Assembly: GCA_963792175.1 (NCBI GenBank)
Contig: CAWBVG010000047.1
Coordinates: 97,915 to 161,914, forward strand
Length of the DNA stretch: 64,000 bases
Direction: 5' to 3'
Source: CAWBVG01 sp963792175
Lineage (GTDB): Bacteria > Acidobacteriota > Vicinamibacteria > Vicinamibacterales > CAVVIG01
Both the position numbers and the translations under genes were made by a program. The notes beneath the pieces were generated by a model. The model saw only the letters and a list, made by a program, of their open reading frames with translations. It had not been told where the DNA came from and searched no databases. The first letter of the stretch is position 1. The number at the start of each line of letters is the position of its first letter. This document shows positions 35,615-44,720 of this stretch, piece by piece.

Positions 35615-36303
35615 CTACACGCCGATCGCGGCAGGCCGGCCCACGGTCATCGGCTTGACGAGCAGCAGGCCCGCCACGAACCCTCCGATGTGCGCCATGT
35701 AGGCGACGCCGCCGGAGTCCGCCGTGTTGGCGATCGTTCCAAGGCCGCTGACCAACTGGATGACGATCCACAGCCGAGGACGAGGATCGCTGGCACCGAC
35801 ATGATGCCGCCGCGGGTCAGCACGCGCACGCGATTGCGCGGGAAGAGCACCAGGTAACCGCCCAGCACGCCGCTGATCGCGCCCGAGGCACCCAGGCTGG
35901 GAATGTTCGAGGCGCCGCTGGCGAAAATCTGCGCCAGCCCGGCCGCGACGCCGCAAATCAGATAGAACAACAGGAAACGCGCAGGGCCCATCACCCGCTC
36001 GAGGTTATCCCCGAAGATCCACAGGTAGAGCATGTTGCCACCCAGGTGCATCCACCCGGCGTGCAGGAACATCGACGTGAACAGCGTGGACCAGAAGGGC
36101 AACGGTATATGCGGCGGCAGGTCCTGGCGGATGGCGTATTCATGCGGGACGACGCCCCAGGCCTGAATGAACGACTGCAACGCGCCCTCTGACGGCTGTG
36201 ACAGCTCGAGCAGAAATGCCAGCACGTTGAGGATCACCAGCGCGATTACGACAAGCGGTGCACCACCGCCACCGGCTTCACGGTCGTCGCCAATCGGAAA
36301 CAT
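35615..36303 (-). CDS. Rhomboid-family intramembrane serine protease, frameshifted
   Basis: An inner-membrane protease of six helices. It starts PLVVIALVILNVLAFLLELSQ; the loop-1 LHAGWMHLGGNMLYLWIFGDN holds the conserved H-x-x-x-N region; the active Ser is in GASGAISGVLGGYLVLFP. After a frameshift near 35780 the second frame gives LVSGLGTIANTADSGGVAYMAHIGGFVAGLLL with the catalytic His. The substrate is unknown. ATG 36303 is followed by a short Gly-rich cytoplasmic tail. Confidence 0.85.
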
Positions 36304-36407
36304 CGTTTATCCCCCCGGTCGGCGGCGAGCAACGTCTGTGCCGACGGCGACGTGACCTCAGCCATTGCTTTCACGATTCAGGGTGTCGCTGTGGCGGCTT
36401 GTCAGCG

Positions 36408-37641
36408 TCATTCGACGGCCCCTCGCTCTCGCAGCAACGTGACCGTTCTCCTCTGAGGCGGGCCGCCGAACAGCAGCGCATATCCCAGGGGCGTGCAGTC
36501 GACGATCTCGCCCGGCCGCTCGTAGTCTCCCGGAAGCTTCACGCGAACCGAGAGGTCTGCACCGCGCTCGATCAGCAACTGCGTCACCGGCAAGCCGCCA
36601 TCGTCGAACTGCGTCACCGCATGGAAGATGGCCGTCTGCCCGCCGACGCCGGCCTCGTCGATCGTGGCGCGGGCATTGACGTCGGCCCCGCCGTCGAGGA
36701 GCAACGCGGCGGCCGCAGGATGGCCGTATTCCGCGGCCACGTGCAGAAGCGTTCCTCCCTGAAGCGTGAGGCTGCGCCCGCCAGTCATGCCGCAATCGAG
36801 TTCAGGGAAACGCCTGGTGACGAGTGCGGGATCGGTGTCAATCTGCTCGGCCAGTCCGTCGAGCCGGCCGCGCAGCAGTTGCAACACTCCTGGAACGTCG
36901 TACCTGGTCACGCCACCGGCCTCGAGAAGGATGTCGATGCAGGCGCTCAGTCGTTGGGGGTCACGCGCGTACGACGCGATGACGTAGTCGAGTGCCGTGC
37001 CTGGATAGGGATGGCCGCTCATCTCGTACCCATGGTCGCGACAGTTCGGATTGGCGCCGTGATCGAGGAGCCATTTGAGCGCAGCGGGATCCAATGACTC
37101 GCAGGGGGCAAAGATGATCGGGAAATGTCCGTGCCACAGCGCGTTGACATCCGCACCGTGGGACACGAGCAGCTCCATCATCGGGATGCGATCTCCGAGC
37201 GCGGCTCGCATCAGCGGTCCGTCGCCCCCCTGGTGCACGTCCGATCCGTGTGTCGATCATCCACTCCGCCATCGCCAGTCTTGCCGGACTCGGCGATTCC
37301 CTTGGGACGCGGCATTCGGCCACCCACGTCAGCGGCCCATCTTTGCCGTAGCCCAGTGGAGCACGGTGCAGCGACGGATTGCGCGTCATCAGAGTCTTGA
37401 CGCGATCGATGTCGTTGGTGTCGATCGCCTGCTTGAGTTGTCCGATCTCCTCCAGGGAGTCGACGTGGGCCTTGAGCTTCGGCCAGCTCGCAAAGCCGTA
37501 GAGACGCGCGATCTTGAACTGCGCATCGCTGATCGTGGCTGCAGCGCCGGTCTCGAGCAGGTCCTTCGCCTGGTCCTTCAGATGACGGAGATTCGGGCGG
37601 TCGGGAAGCTGGCGTGAGGCGTCCGGGTGATCGATCGACAA
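36408..37641 (-). CDS. Ankyrin-repeat protein, frameshifted
   Basis: A roughly 410-residue soluble protein. The N-terminal part (PNLRHLKDQAKDLLETG...FKIARLYGFASWPKLKAHVDSL) is a helical cap common in acidobacterial ankyrin proteins. After a shift near 37240, repeats include PMMELLVSHGADVNALWHGHFP, ALKWLLDHGANPNCRDHG, TLLHVAAEYGHPAAAALLLDGGADVNARA and PVTQLLIERGADLSVRV. Ankyrin repeats mediate protein binding; no catalytic domain is seen. No signal peptide. It is divergent from the PQQ-protein gene. Confidence 0.8.
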
Positions 37642-37846
37642 GGCGACCTCCTTTCATCGAAACGCCCGTTGTCCGCACATCGGGCTGAAAGAAGGCGGCG
37701 AAGTCGAGATGCTGACAGGTGGGCTTCTACCCTTTCCGCGGACCGGATGCGCCCTTTACGCGAAGGCCATCCTATCGCAACGCGGAGATCCGCTCGTTCT
37801 TCAGCCGCGCGGCTCCGGCGGCGGCAGGCTGGCCTGGCACTTCGGC

Positions 37847-37852
37847 TACAAT
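37847..37852 (+). promoter_or_regulatory. Possible -10 element TACAAT
   Basis: TACAAT is 32 bases upstream of the PQQ-repeat protein ATG, in the spacer divergent from the ankyrin gene. No good -35 match at 17 bp. Confidence 0.35.
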
Positions 37853-37884
37853 CCAGGCGCACCACGCCCGGCGTCGGAGCAGCC

Positions 37885-39258
37885 ATGACGCACGCCGCAT
37901 TCGTCTTTCCGATATCGGCCATCCTCGTCCTGACCGCCGTGCCGGCGCGCACCGTCCACGCGCAGCACTGGCAGCAATTCCGCGGGCCGCAGGCCGGCGT
38001 CGCGCCGGACGATCCCAGACTGCCCGATACCTGGACGACGACCGAGAACGTCGCCTGGCGGATCGACATTCCCGGCCGCAGCTGGAGCTCGCCCATCGTG
38101 TGGGACGATCACGTCTTCGTCGTGACGGCCGTCAACACGAAGACTCCCAGTCAGCCGCTGAATCCCGTCATCACCTACCTCGCGCGGTCGCTTGGCGGGA
38201 CGATGAGCGGCGCCGACATCAGCAAGCCGACCGACGAGCACCGCTGGACGCTGTATGACATCGATGTCCGGACCGGCCGGATCCGTTGGGAGCGTCAGAT
38301 TCAGGCAGCGCTTCCGCAGCAGCCCGTCCACCAGAAGAATTCATACGCCTCCGAGACGCCGATCACGGACGGCGAACGCGTGTACGTCTACCTCGGCTAC
38401 GCGGGGCTGTTCGCGTTCGACATGAACGGAGCGCCCGTCTGGTCGAAGCCGATCGACGCGCCACGGATGCGCACGGGATGGGGCACGGCGGCGTCCCCGG
38501 TTCTCCACAACGGCCGGATCTATATCGTGAACGACAATGAAGAACGGTCGTTCATCGCCGCCTTCGACGCACGCACCGGCACCCAACTGTGGCGCACCGC
38601 TCGCGAGGACGAGCGCTCGAACTGGTCGACGCCCTTCGTGTGGCAGAACGAGCAGCGCACCGAGATCGTCACGACCGGCACCAGGAAGGTGCGTTCGTAC
38701 GACACGAACGGCAACCTTCTGTGGGAGCTCGCCGGCATGACGTCGATTCACGCCGTGACACCGGTCGCCGGCCATGGGTTGTTGTTCGTGAGCTCCGGCT
38801 ACTTTCCCGACAGCCCCAGGCCCACCTATGCCATTCGGCCGGGAGCCAGAGGCGACATCTCGCTCAAGGCGGGCGAGACGAGCAATGAATTCATCGCCTG
38901 GTCCAATGCCACGCTCGCGTCGGCCTATCCTTCCCCGCTGGTGCTCGGCGATCGGTACTACACGTTGATGGACCGCGGCTTCCTGACGTCGAACGATCCG
39001 CGGACCGGCAAGGAAGTGTACGGCCGGCAGCGCATTGCGGTCGACTCGGGAACGTTCACGGCGTCGCCGTGGGCGTACAACGGAAAGATCTTCGCGATCA
39101 GCGAAGACGGGGACACGTTCGTGATGCAGGCCGGTCCCAGTTTCAAGCTGCTCGGCCGGAACGCCCTCGAGGAGATGACGCTCGCGAGCCCGGCCGTCGC
39201 CAACGGCAGTCTGTTCATCCGGACGGCAACGAAGCTCTATCGCATCACGAAACGCTGA
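37885..39258 (+). CDS. Exported PQQ-like beta-propeller protein
   Basis: A 457-residue protein with a signal peptide (FVFPISAILVLTAVPARTVHAQ) and a WD/PQQ-type beta-propeller. WQQFRGP opens the mature part, as in many planctomycete and acidobacterial PQQ-repeat proteins, and blade strands such as YDIDVRTGRIRWERQIQ, FDMNGAPVWSKPID, FDARTGTQLWRTAREDE and YDTNGNLLWELAG recur. No heme or PQQ-dehydrogenase catalytic motif is visible, so it is probably a binding scaffold. It heads the intact same-strand catabolic run that continues to 46403. ATG 37885 starts the signal peptide. Confidence 0.85.
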   Translation: MTHAAFVFPISAILVLTAVPARTVHAQHWQQFRGPQAGVAPDDPRLPDTWTTTENVAWRIDIPGRSWSSPIVWDDHVFVVTAVNTKTPSQPLNPVITYLARSLGGTMSGADISKPTDEHRWTLYDIDVRTGRIRWERQIQAALPQQPVHQKNSYASETPITDGERVYVYLGYAGLFAFDMNGAPVWSKPIDAPRMRTGWGTAASPVLHNGRIYIVNDNEERSFIAAFDARTGTQLWRTAREDERSNWSTPFVWQNEQRTEIVTTGTRKVRSYDTNGNLLWELAGMTSIHAVTPVAGHGLLFVSSGYFPDSPRPTYAIRPGARGDISLKAGETSNEFIAWSNATLASAYPSPLVLGDRYYTLMDRGFLTSNDPRTGKEVYGRQRIAVDSGTFTASPWAYNGKIFAISEDGDTFVMQAGPSFKLLGRNALEEMTLASPAVANGSLFIRTATKLYRITKR

Positions 39259-39265
39259 GATTCAA

Positions 39266-39976
39266 GTGCGCATTGCCGACATGAACTGGATGCAGGTGGA
39301 AGACTACCTGCGTCGCGACGACCGCGCGGTGTTGCCGCTCGGCAGCACGGAACAGCACAGCCACCTGCGTCTCACGGTCGATTGCATCCTCCCTGAGCGC
39401 GTGGCGGCCGACGCCGCAGAGCCGCTCGGCGTGCCGGTGTTTCCGGTGGTGCCGTACGGCGTCACGCCGTACTTCCGCGAGTTCCCCGGCTCGATCTCGC
39501 TGCGTGTCGAGACGCACCTGCGCGTCGTCGGCGACATCCTGGACGGCATGGCCCACAGCGGATTCCGCCGCATCCTGATCGTCAACGGGCACGGTGGCAA
39601 CAGCGCCGTGCAACAGTTGGCGCTCGAGTGGGCCGCCGATCAATCCGGGTGCCGAGTGATCTTCCATAACTGGTGGAACGCGCCGCGCACCTGGGCCAAA
39701 GTCCAGGCCATCGATCCGGTGGCGTCGCACGGCTCGTGGATGGAGAACTTCCCGTGGACGCGCCTGCCCGGAGTGAATATGCCCGAGACGCAGCGTCCGA
39801 TGGTCGATATGGCGCGGGTGCGCGCCCTCGATCCGGTCGCGCTGCGTGAGTATCTCGGCGATGGCAACTTCGGCGGGATGTATCAGCGCTCGGATGACGA
39901 GATGCTCGCACTGTGGCAGGTCGCGGTCGACGAAACACGCGCCCTGCTGACAGGCTCGTGGGGTGATGGGTCGTGA
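39266..39976 (+). CDS. Creatininase-family amidohydrolase
   Basis: A 236-residue cytoplasmic metal-dependent amidase. LPLGSTEQHSHLRLTVDCILPERVA holds the usual Glu, His and Asp metal ligands, slightly altered from STEQHGPHLP; VNGHGGNSAVQQLALEWA supplies the GHGGN motif. Family members open cyclic amides (creatinine) or hydrolyse related C-N bonds. It lies seven bases after the PQQ gene and upstream of dehydrogenase, M20 peptidase and permease genes, suggesting uptake and hydrolysis of an amide or peptide-like compound. ATG 39266 is the only sensible start. Confidence 0.85.
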   Translation: MRIADMNWMQVEDYLRRDDRAVLPLGSTEQHSHLRLTVDCILPERVAADAAEPLGVPVFPVVPYGVTPYFREFPGSISLRVETHLRVVGDILDGMAHSGFRRILIVNGHGGNSAVQQLALEWAADQSGCRVIFHNWWNAPRTWAKVQAIDPVASHGSWMENFPWTRLPGVNMPETQRPMVDMARVRALDPVALREYLGDGNFGGMYQRSDDEMLALWQVAVDETRALLTGSWGDGS

Positions 39977-39992
39977 CGCGAAGAATCCGTAC

Positions 39993-40035
39993 CGATGACC
40001 TTCGTGCGCTTCGTGTACCTTCGCCGCTTCGTGAA
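39993..40035. repeat. CTTCGTG iterated-word block (copy 2)
   Basis: CTTCGTG recurs three times, with one CTTCGCC variant, at 9-10 nt spacing in the spacer between the creatininase and reductase genes. It is the same word as the block at 719-757, 39 kb away. Confidence 0.65.
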
Positions 40036-40057
40036 CGGCCGTGGGGCGAACAGTAGG

Positions 40058-41086
40058 ATGCGATTTCTCATCTGGGGCGCGGGAGCGATCGGCGGGACGC
40101 TGGGCGCGTATCTCGCGCGCGCCGGCCGCGACGTGACCGTGGTCGACACCGTCGTCGAGCACGTGGACGCCATCACGCGTCATGGCCTGCGCGTGACCGG
40201 GCCGATTGACGAGTTCACGGTGCGCGTGCCCGCCTTCACGCCGCAGACGGTCAGCGGCACGTGGGACGCGATCATCCTCGCCACCAAGGCGCATCACACC
40301 GCGTCCGCAGCCCGGGCACTGCTCCCGCACGTCACCGCAGGTGGATACGTGGTGTCGGCACAGAACGGGCTCAACGAGCTCGCGATCGCGGAGGTCGTGG
40401 GCGCCGAGCGCACAGTTGGAGCGTTCATCAACTTCGGCGCGGACTACCTGGAGCCCGGGGTCATTCACTACGGCGGTCACGGCGCCGTCGTGGTGGGCGA
40501 GATCGACGCCCGCGTCACGCCGCGCGTCACTGCGATTCGCGACGCGTGGCACGCTTTCGATCCGCGCGCCATCGTGACGCCGAACATCTGGGGCTACCTG
40601 TGGGGTAAGGAAGCCTACGGGGCGATGCTCTTCGCGACGGCGCTGACCAACGAGTCGATCGCCGACGCGCTCGCCATGCCCACTTACCGGCCTCTGTACA
40701 TCGCGCTGGCGCGCGAGATCCTGGCCGTCGCGGCGGCCCGCACGGTTCGGCCGGAGGCGTTCGACGGGTTCGACCCCGCGGCCTACCTCACCACCGCACC
40801 GGCCGGCGCGGCGGAGCGCTCGCTCGACGCGCTGGTGGCGCACAACCGGCGCTCGGCCAAGTCGCACAGCGGCATCTGGCGGGACCTCGCGATCCGGAAA
40901 CGACCCACCGAGGTAGACGCGCAGCTCGGAATCGTCGTCACGCTCGGGGCCGAAGCCGGCGTGCCGACGCCGCTCACCGCGCGCCTCGTCGCGTTGATTC
41001 ACGAGATCGAGCGGGGAGCGCGTCCGCAGTCGATCGACGCACTCGACGCGCTTGCCGCCACCCGTGCGCAGACGGTCAGCCCATGA
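40058..41086 (+). CDS. Ketopantoate-reductase-like (ApbA/PanE) dehydrogenase
   Basis: A 342-residue NAD(P)-dependent reductase. FLIWGAGAIGGTLGAYLARAGRDVTVVD is the Rossmann dinucleotide fold; WDAIILATKAHHTASAARALLPH contains the conserved Lys of TK; QNGLNELAI and GKEAYGAMLFATALTNESIADAL mark the C-terminal helical catalytic domain. PanE itself makes pantoate, but the catabolic neighbours favour another 2-oxo/2-hydroxy acid substrate. ATG 40058 follows the CTTCGTG repeat; the stop overlaps the SDR start (ATGA). Confidence 0.85.
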   Translation: MRFLIWGAGAIGGTLGAYLARAGRDVTVVDTVVEHVDAITRHGLRVTGPIDEFTVRVPAFTPQTVSGTWDAIILATKAHHTASAARALLPHVTAGGYVVSAQNGLNELAIAEVVGAERTVGAFINFGADYLEPGVIHYGGHGAVVVGEIDARVTPRVTAIRDAWHAFDPRAIVTPNIWGYLWGKEAYGAMLFATALTNESIADALAMPTYRPLYIALAREILAVAAARTVRPEAFDGFDPAAYLTTAPAGAAERSLDALVAHNRRSAKSHSGIWRDLAIRKRPTEVDAQLGIVVTLGAEAGVPTPLTARLVALIHEIERGARPQSIDALDALAATRAQTVSP

Positions 41087-41850
41087 ACCTGGACTTCAGC
41101 GGAAAGGCCGCCATCGTCACCGGGGCCGCGCACGGATTCGGGCGCGCCATCAGCGCGGCGTTCGCCGAGCGTGGCGCGCACGTCTGGGCCTGTGACGTGC
41201 TCGACGGCGAGCTCCGCGAAACGGCAGCGCTGTGCCGCAACGCCCGTGGATCGTGTCGCGCGGTGGTCGCCGACGTGCGCGACCGGGCTGCCGTCGACGC
41301 GTGCGTCGCCGCAGCGGCCGCGGCCTCAGGCCGCGTCGACATCCTCGTGAACAACGCCGGCGGCGTGCTCGGACAGGTGGGCCGGCCGCTCGAGCAGATT
41401 ACGCCCGAGGAGTGGCGGGCGATCTTCGACGTCAACGTCACCGGCGCGTTCTACTTCTCGCAGGCGGTGGCGCCGGGCATGAAGGCCGCGCGCAGCGGAC
41501 GGATCGTCAACATCTCGAGCGGCGCCGGGCTGGGCATCAGCCTCACCGGCATCCAGGCCTACGCAGCGGCCAAGGCCGCGCAGATCGGCCTCACGCGGCA
41601 GCTCGCCCACGAACTGGGGCCGTGGGGCATCACCGTCAACAACATCGCGCCGGGGTTCGTGCGATCCAACCCGACGACCGAGCGCCAGTGGGAGTCGTAC
41701 GGGGCGGAGGGTCAGCGCGCGCTCCTCGATCGCATCGCCCTCAAGCGTCTCGGCACGCCCGACGACATCGCCCACGGCGTGCTGTTCTTCGCGTCCGAGT
41801 ATGCCAACTGGATCACCGGTCAGGTGATCTCGATCGACGGCGGGAAATGA
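41083..41850 (+). CDS. Short-chain dehydrogenase/reductase
   Basis: A 255-residue classical SDR. The cofactor motif is TGAAHGFG, NNAG follows in VDILVNNAGG, the catalytic Ser is in IVNISSGAG, and Tyr/Lys are in QAYAAAKAAQ. It ends GQVISIDGGK as in FabG-like enzymes. The alcohol or ketone substrate is unknown. It overlaps its upstream and downstream neighbours by four bases each, so the reductase, SDR and peptidase are translationally coupled in one operon. Confidence 0.9.
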   Translation: MNLDFSGKAAIVTGAAHGFGRAISAAFAERGAHVWACDVLDGELRETAALCRNARGSCRAVVADVRDRAAVDACVAAAAAASGRVDILVNNAGGVLGQVGRPLEQITPEEWRAIFDVNVTGAFYFSQAVAPGMKAARSGRIVNISSGAGLGISLTGIQAYAAAKAAQIGLTRQLAHELGPWGITVNNIAPGFVRSNPTTERQWESYGAEGQRALLDRIALKRLGTPDDIAHGVLFFASEYANWITGQVISIDGGK

Positions 41851-43232
41851 TGGCCGACGATCGCGTGCTGGCGCACCTTCGCGCGAATCACGACCGGATC
41901 TTCAGCAAGCTGGTCGAGTTCGCGTCGATCCCGAGCGTCAGCACCGATCCTGCGCACGCGGCGGACATCGATCGGGCGGCACGCTGGGTGGCCACTGCGT
42001 TGGCTGCTGCCGGACCGTTGACGGTACGCACGCTTCTCACCGCAGGCAACCCGGTCGTGTATGGCGAGTGGCTGGACGCGCCGGGCAGGCCCACGGTGCT
42101 GGTGTACGGTCACTACGACGTGCAGCCGCCCGACCCGCTGGAGAAATGGCACAGCCCCCCGTGGACGCCAACCGTGCGCGACGGCCGCCTGTACGCCCGC
42201 GGCGTGTCCGACGACAAGGGGCCGATGTTGATTCCGATCGCGGTGGCCGAGGCGTTCTTCGCAACCGCCGGCGGCCTCCCCGTCAATGTGAAGTTCATGT
42301 TCGAGGGCGAGGAGGAGATCGGCAGCCGCCATCTCGACGCCTTCGTGGAGCGGCACAAGGATCTCCTCGCCGCGGATGTCGTCGTGTCGGCGGACGGCGC
42401 GATGTGGCGCATCGACGAGCCGTCGCTCACCGTGGCGAGCCGCGGACTCTGCGGGCTGGAGCTCACGCTCACGGCGGCCTCGAAAGATCTGCACTCGGGC
42501 CGTCACGGCGGCGGCGTGGCGAATCCGCTGCACGCGATGGCCACGCTCATCGCCTCGCTGCACGAGTCCGACGGCGGTGTGGCGGTGGCCGGGTTTTACG
42601 ACGCCGTCCGCGAGCTGTCGCGAGACGAGCGCGCGGCGCTGGCCGCATTGCCGTACGACGAGCGGGCGTACCTCGCGCAGGTCGGCGCGCCGTCCGCCTT
42701 CGGCGAGCCCGGCTACACGACGCTCGAGCGTCAATGGACGCGGCCCACGCTCGAGGTCAACGGCATGTGGGGCGGCTACCAGGGACCTGGCCAGAAGACA
42801 GTGATTCCGAGCGAGGCGCACGCGAAGATCACCTGCCGGCTCGTGCCGGATCAGGATCCGGAAGAGGTGGCCGCGCGAGTGCGGCAGCATCTCGAGACCC
42901 ACGTGCCGCCGGGCACGCGCCTGTCAGTGTCGTCGGCGGACCACGGTTCGCGCGCGGCGCACATCAGGAACGACCACTTCGCATTGAAGGCGGCGGACGC
43001 GGCCCTCCAGGCGACCTACGGCGTGCGGCCTCTCGTCGTGCGCATGGGTGGTACGGTGCCGATCTCGGAGCTGTTCCAGCGGCACATGGGACTCGACACC
43101 GTGTTTTTTTCATTTTCCACGGCGGACGAAGACTTCCACGCGCCCAACGAGTTCTTTCGCGTGCATCGGCTCCATGAAGGGCTCGAGGCGTGGGCACGCT
43201 ATTGGCGGATCCTCGGCGAGGCGGGCGCCTGA
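41847..43232 (+). CDS. M20-family dipeptidase
   Basis: A 461-residue two-domain metallopeptidase related to carnosinase/PepV-like M20 enzymes. Zinc ligands appear in VYGHYDVQPPDPLEKW (His), YARGVSDDKGP (Asp) and FMFEGEEEIGSRHLD (Glu, plus the catalytic Glu). The dimerisation domain has KDLHSGRHGGGVANP, and GGTVPISELFQRHMG and EDFHAPNEFFRV close the fold. It probably cleaves dipeptides or N-acylated amino acids delivered by the permease encoded next. ATG 41847 overlaps the SDR stop. Confidence 0.9.
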   Translation: MMADDRVLAHLRANHDRIFSKLVEFASIPSVSTDPAHAADIDRAARWVATALAAAGPLTVRTLLTAGNPVVYGEWLDAPGRPTVLVYGHYDVQPPDPLEKWHSPPWTPTVRDGRLYARGVSDDKGPMLIPIAVAEAFFATAGGLPVNVKFMFEGEEEIGSRHLDAFVERHKDLLAADVVVSADGAMWRIDEPSLTVASRGLCGLELTLTAASKDLHSGRHGGGVANPLHAMATLIASLHESDGGVAVAGFYDAVRELSRDERAALAALPYDERAYLAQVGAPSAFGEPGYTTLERQWTRPTLEVNGMWGGYQGPGQKTVIPSEAHAKITCRLVPDQDPEEVAARVRQHLETHVPPGTRLSVSSADHGSRAAHIRNDHFALKAADAALQATYGVRPLVVRMGGTVPISELFQRHMGLDTVFFSFSTADEDFHAPNEFFRVHRLHEGLEAWARYWRILGEAGA

Positions 43233-44683
43233 TCTCAGACCGCGGCGATTCATCGTTCGATCCCGCGATCGCGCGTCCCGCCGGACTCGCGCAGGCCGAG
43301 GCGCGCGTCGAGGGGCACAGCGCGTCGCTGAAGAAGGAGCTCGGGGTCCGCGATCTCACCCTCACGCAGATCCTCTTCATCGTCGGCCTCACCTGGATTG
43401 GCGTGGCGGGGAAGCTCGGACCACCGCACGTCGTCTTCTGGCTGCTCGCGCTCGTGCTGTTCTACCTGCCCTCGGCCGCCGTCGTGATCTATCTCAATCG
43501 CCTGATGCCACTCGAAGGGGGCCTGTATCAGTGGGCGAAGCTCGGCTTCAACGAGACCGTGGGCTTCTTGCTGGCGTGGAATCTGTGGCTCTACGTGATC
43601 GTGTTCACATCCGAGATCGGTCTGCAGTGCGCCACGTATCTCTCGTATGCCATCGGACCGCGCGCGGCGTGGATGATGAACAGCAGCTGGTTCGTCGCGT
43701 TGTCGGCAGCGGTGATTCTGTCGTTGATGGTGGTCACATCCACCATCGGCCTGTCGGTGGGCAAGTGGGTGCACAACACCGGCGGCATCTTCATGATCAC
43801 GATCTTCGGCGCGGTGGTGCTGCTGCCGCTCGTCGGCCTCCTCACCGGCACCCTCACCGAATACCATCCGTTTCGAACCCACGTGCCCGAACTCTCGCTC
43901 TACAACCTGAACATCCTCGGGAAGATGGGCTTCGGCGCGCTGGGCGGCTTCGAGTACATGGCCATCCTGGCCGGCGAGACCAGGGCGCCCGCGCGATCCG
44001 TGACGCGCTCGGTCTTCATCGCGGCGCCGGTCATCGCGTTGATGTTCGTACTCGGCACCAGCACCGTTGTCGCCTACGTGCCCAACGACGCCATCGACCT
44101 GATTGGGCCGGTGGCGCAAGTGCTGCGCATCGGCTATGGCCCGTTCGGCTTCGCCACGGCGCTCGTCACCATGGCGATTCTGATGACGCTCGCGATGCGT
44201 ATCGGCCAGGCGAGTGTGGCCTTCACCGCCGTGGCGCGCCTGCCGATGGTCGCCGGCTGGGACCACCTGCTGCCCGCCTGGTTCAGCCGTCTGCACGCCA
44301 CCTACAAGACGCCGGTGAACTCGATCCTGCTCGTCGGCGCCGCTTCGTTCGGCATCGCGTCGTTGAGCCTCATCGGCGTGGGGCAGGCAGAGGCGTTTCA
44401 GCTCGTGTTCAACGCGAGCGGCATCTTTTACGCGCTCACGTATGTCGTCATGTTTGCCATCCCGTTGTTCGGGCTGCGCACGGTCACGCCACGGCCGCCG
44501 CGGTGGCTGCGGCTGGCGTCGCTCTCCGGCCTGCTGATGACGGTGCTGTACATCGTGCTCTCGGTGTTCCCGATCATCAAAGTCGAGAGCGTGTCCACGT
44601 TCGCGCTCAAGATTACGATGATGATCGTGGCGATGAACATCGTGGGGATTGGCATCCTGCTGTCGGCGCGTCGCCGGCGGTAG
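43190..44683 (+). CDS. APC-family amino acid/polyamine permease
   Basis: An inner-membrane transporter with about 12 hydrophobic segments. The first helix (DLTLTQILFIVGLTWIGVAGKLGPPHVVFWLLALV) is followed by the conserved MPLEGGLYQWAKLGFNETVGFLLAWNLWLY, where the GGxY-W signature is typical of APC proteins; GFGALGGFEYMAILAGETRAPARSV is the helix-6/loop motif. The start is uncertain: GTG 43190 overlaps the peptidase gene by 43 bases, and no other good start precedes the first helix. Placed after the peptidase, it probably imports the substrate of this operon. Confidence 0.85.
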   Translation: MGTLLADPRRGGRLISDRGDSSFDPAIARPAGLAQAEARVEGHSASLKKELGVRDLTLTQILFIVGLTWIGVAGKLGPPHVVFWLLALVLFYLPSAAVVIYLNRLMPLEGGLYQWAKLGFNETVGFLLAWNLWLYVIVFTSEIGLQCATYLSYAIGPRAAWMMNSSWFVALSAAVILSLMVVTSTIGLSVGKWVHNTGGIFMITIFGAVVLLPLVGLLTGTLTEYHPFRTHVPELSLYNLNILGKMGFGALGGFEYMAILAGETRAPARSVTRSVFIAAPVIALMFVLGTSTVVAYVPNDAIDLIGPVAQVLRIGYGPFGFATALVTMAILMTLAMRIGQASVAFTAVARLPMVAGWDHLLPAWFSRLHATYKTPVNSILLVGAASFGIASLSLIGVGQAEAFQLVFNASGIFYALTYVVMFAIPLFGLRTVTPRPPRWLRLASLSGLLMTVLYIVLSVFPIIKVESVSTFALKITMMIVAMNIVGIGILLSARRRR

Positions 44684-44720
44684 AGTGAGTAACGGACGTT
44701 ATCCAAGGGTGGGAGATTTC

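Noticed and set aside
41232..41846. Long N-terminal extension of the M20 peptidase frame
   Set aside because: It is an Arg-rich shadow of the SDR gene; family similarity begins at ATG 41847.
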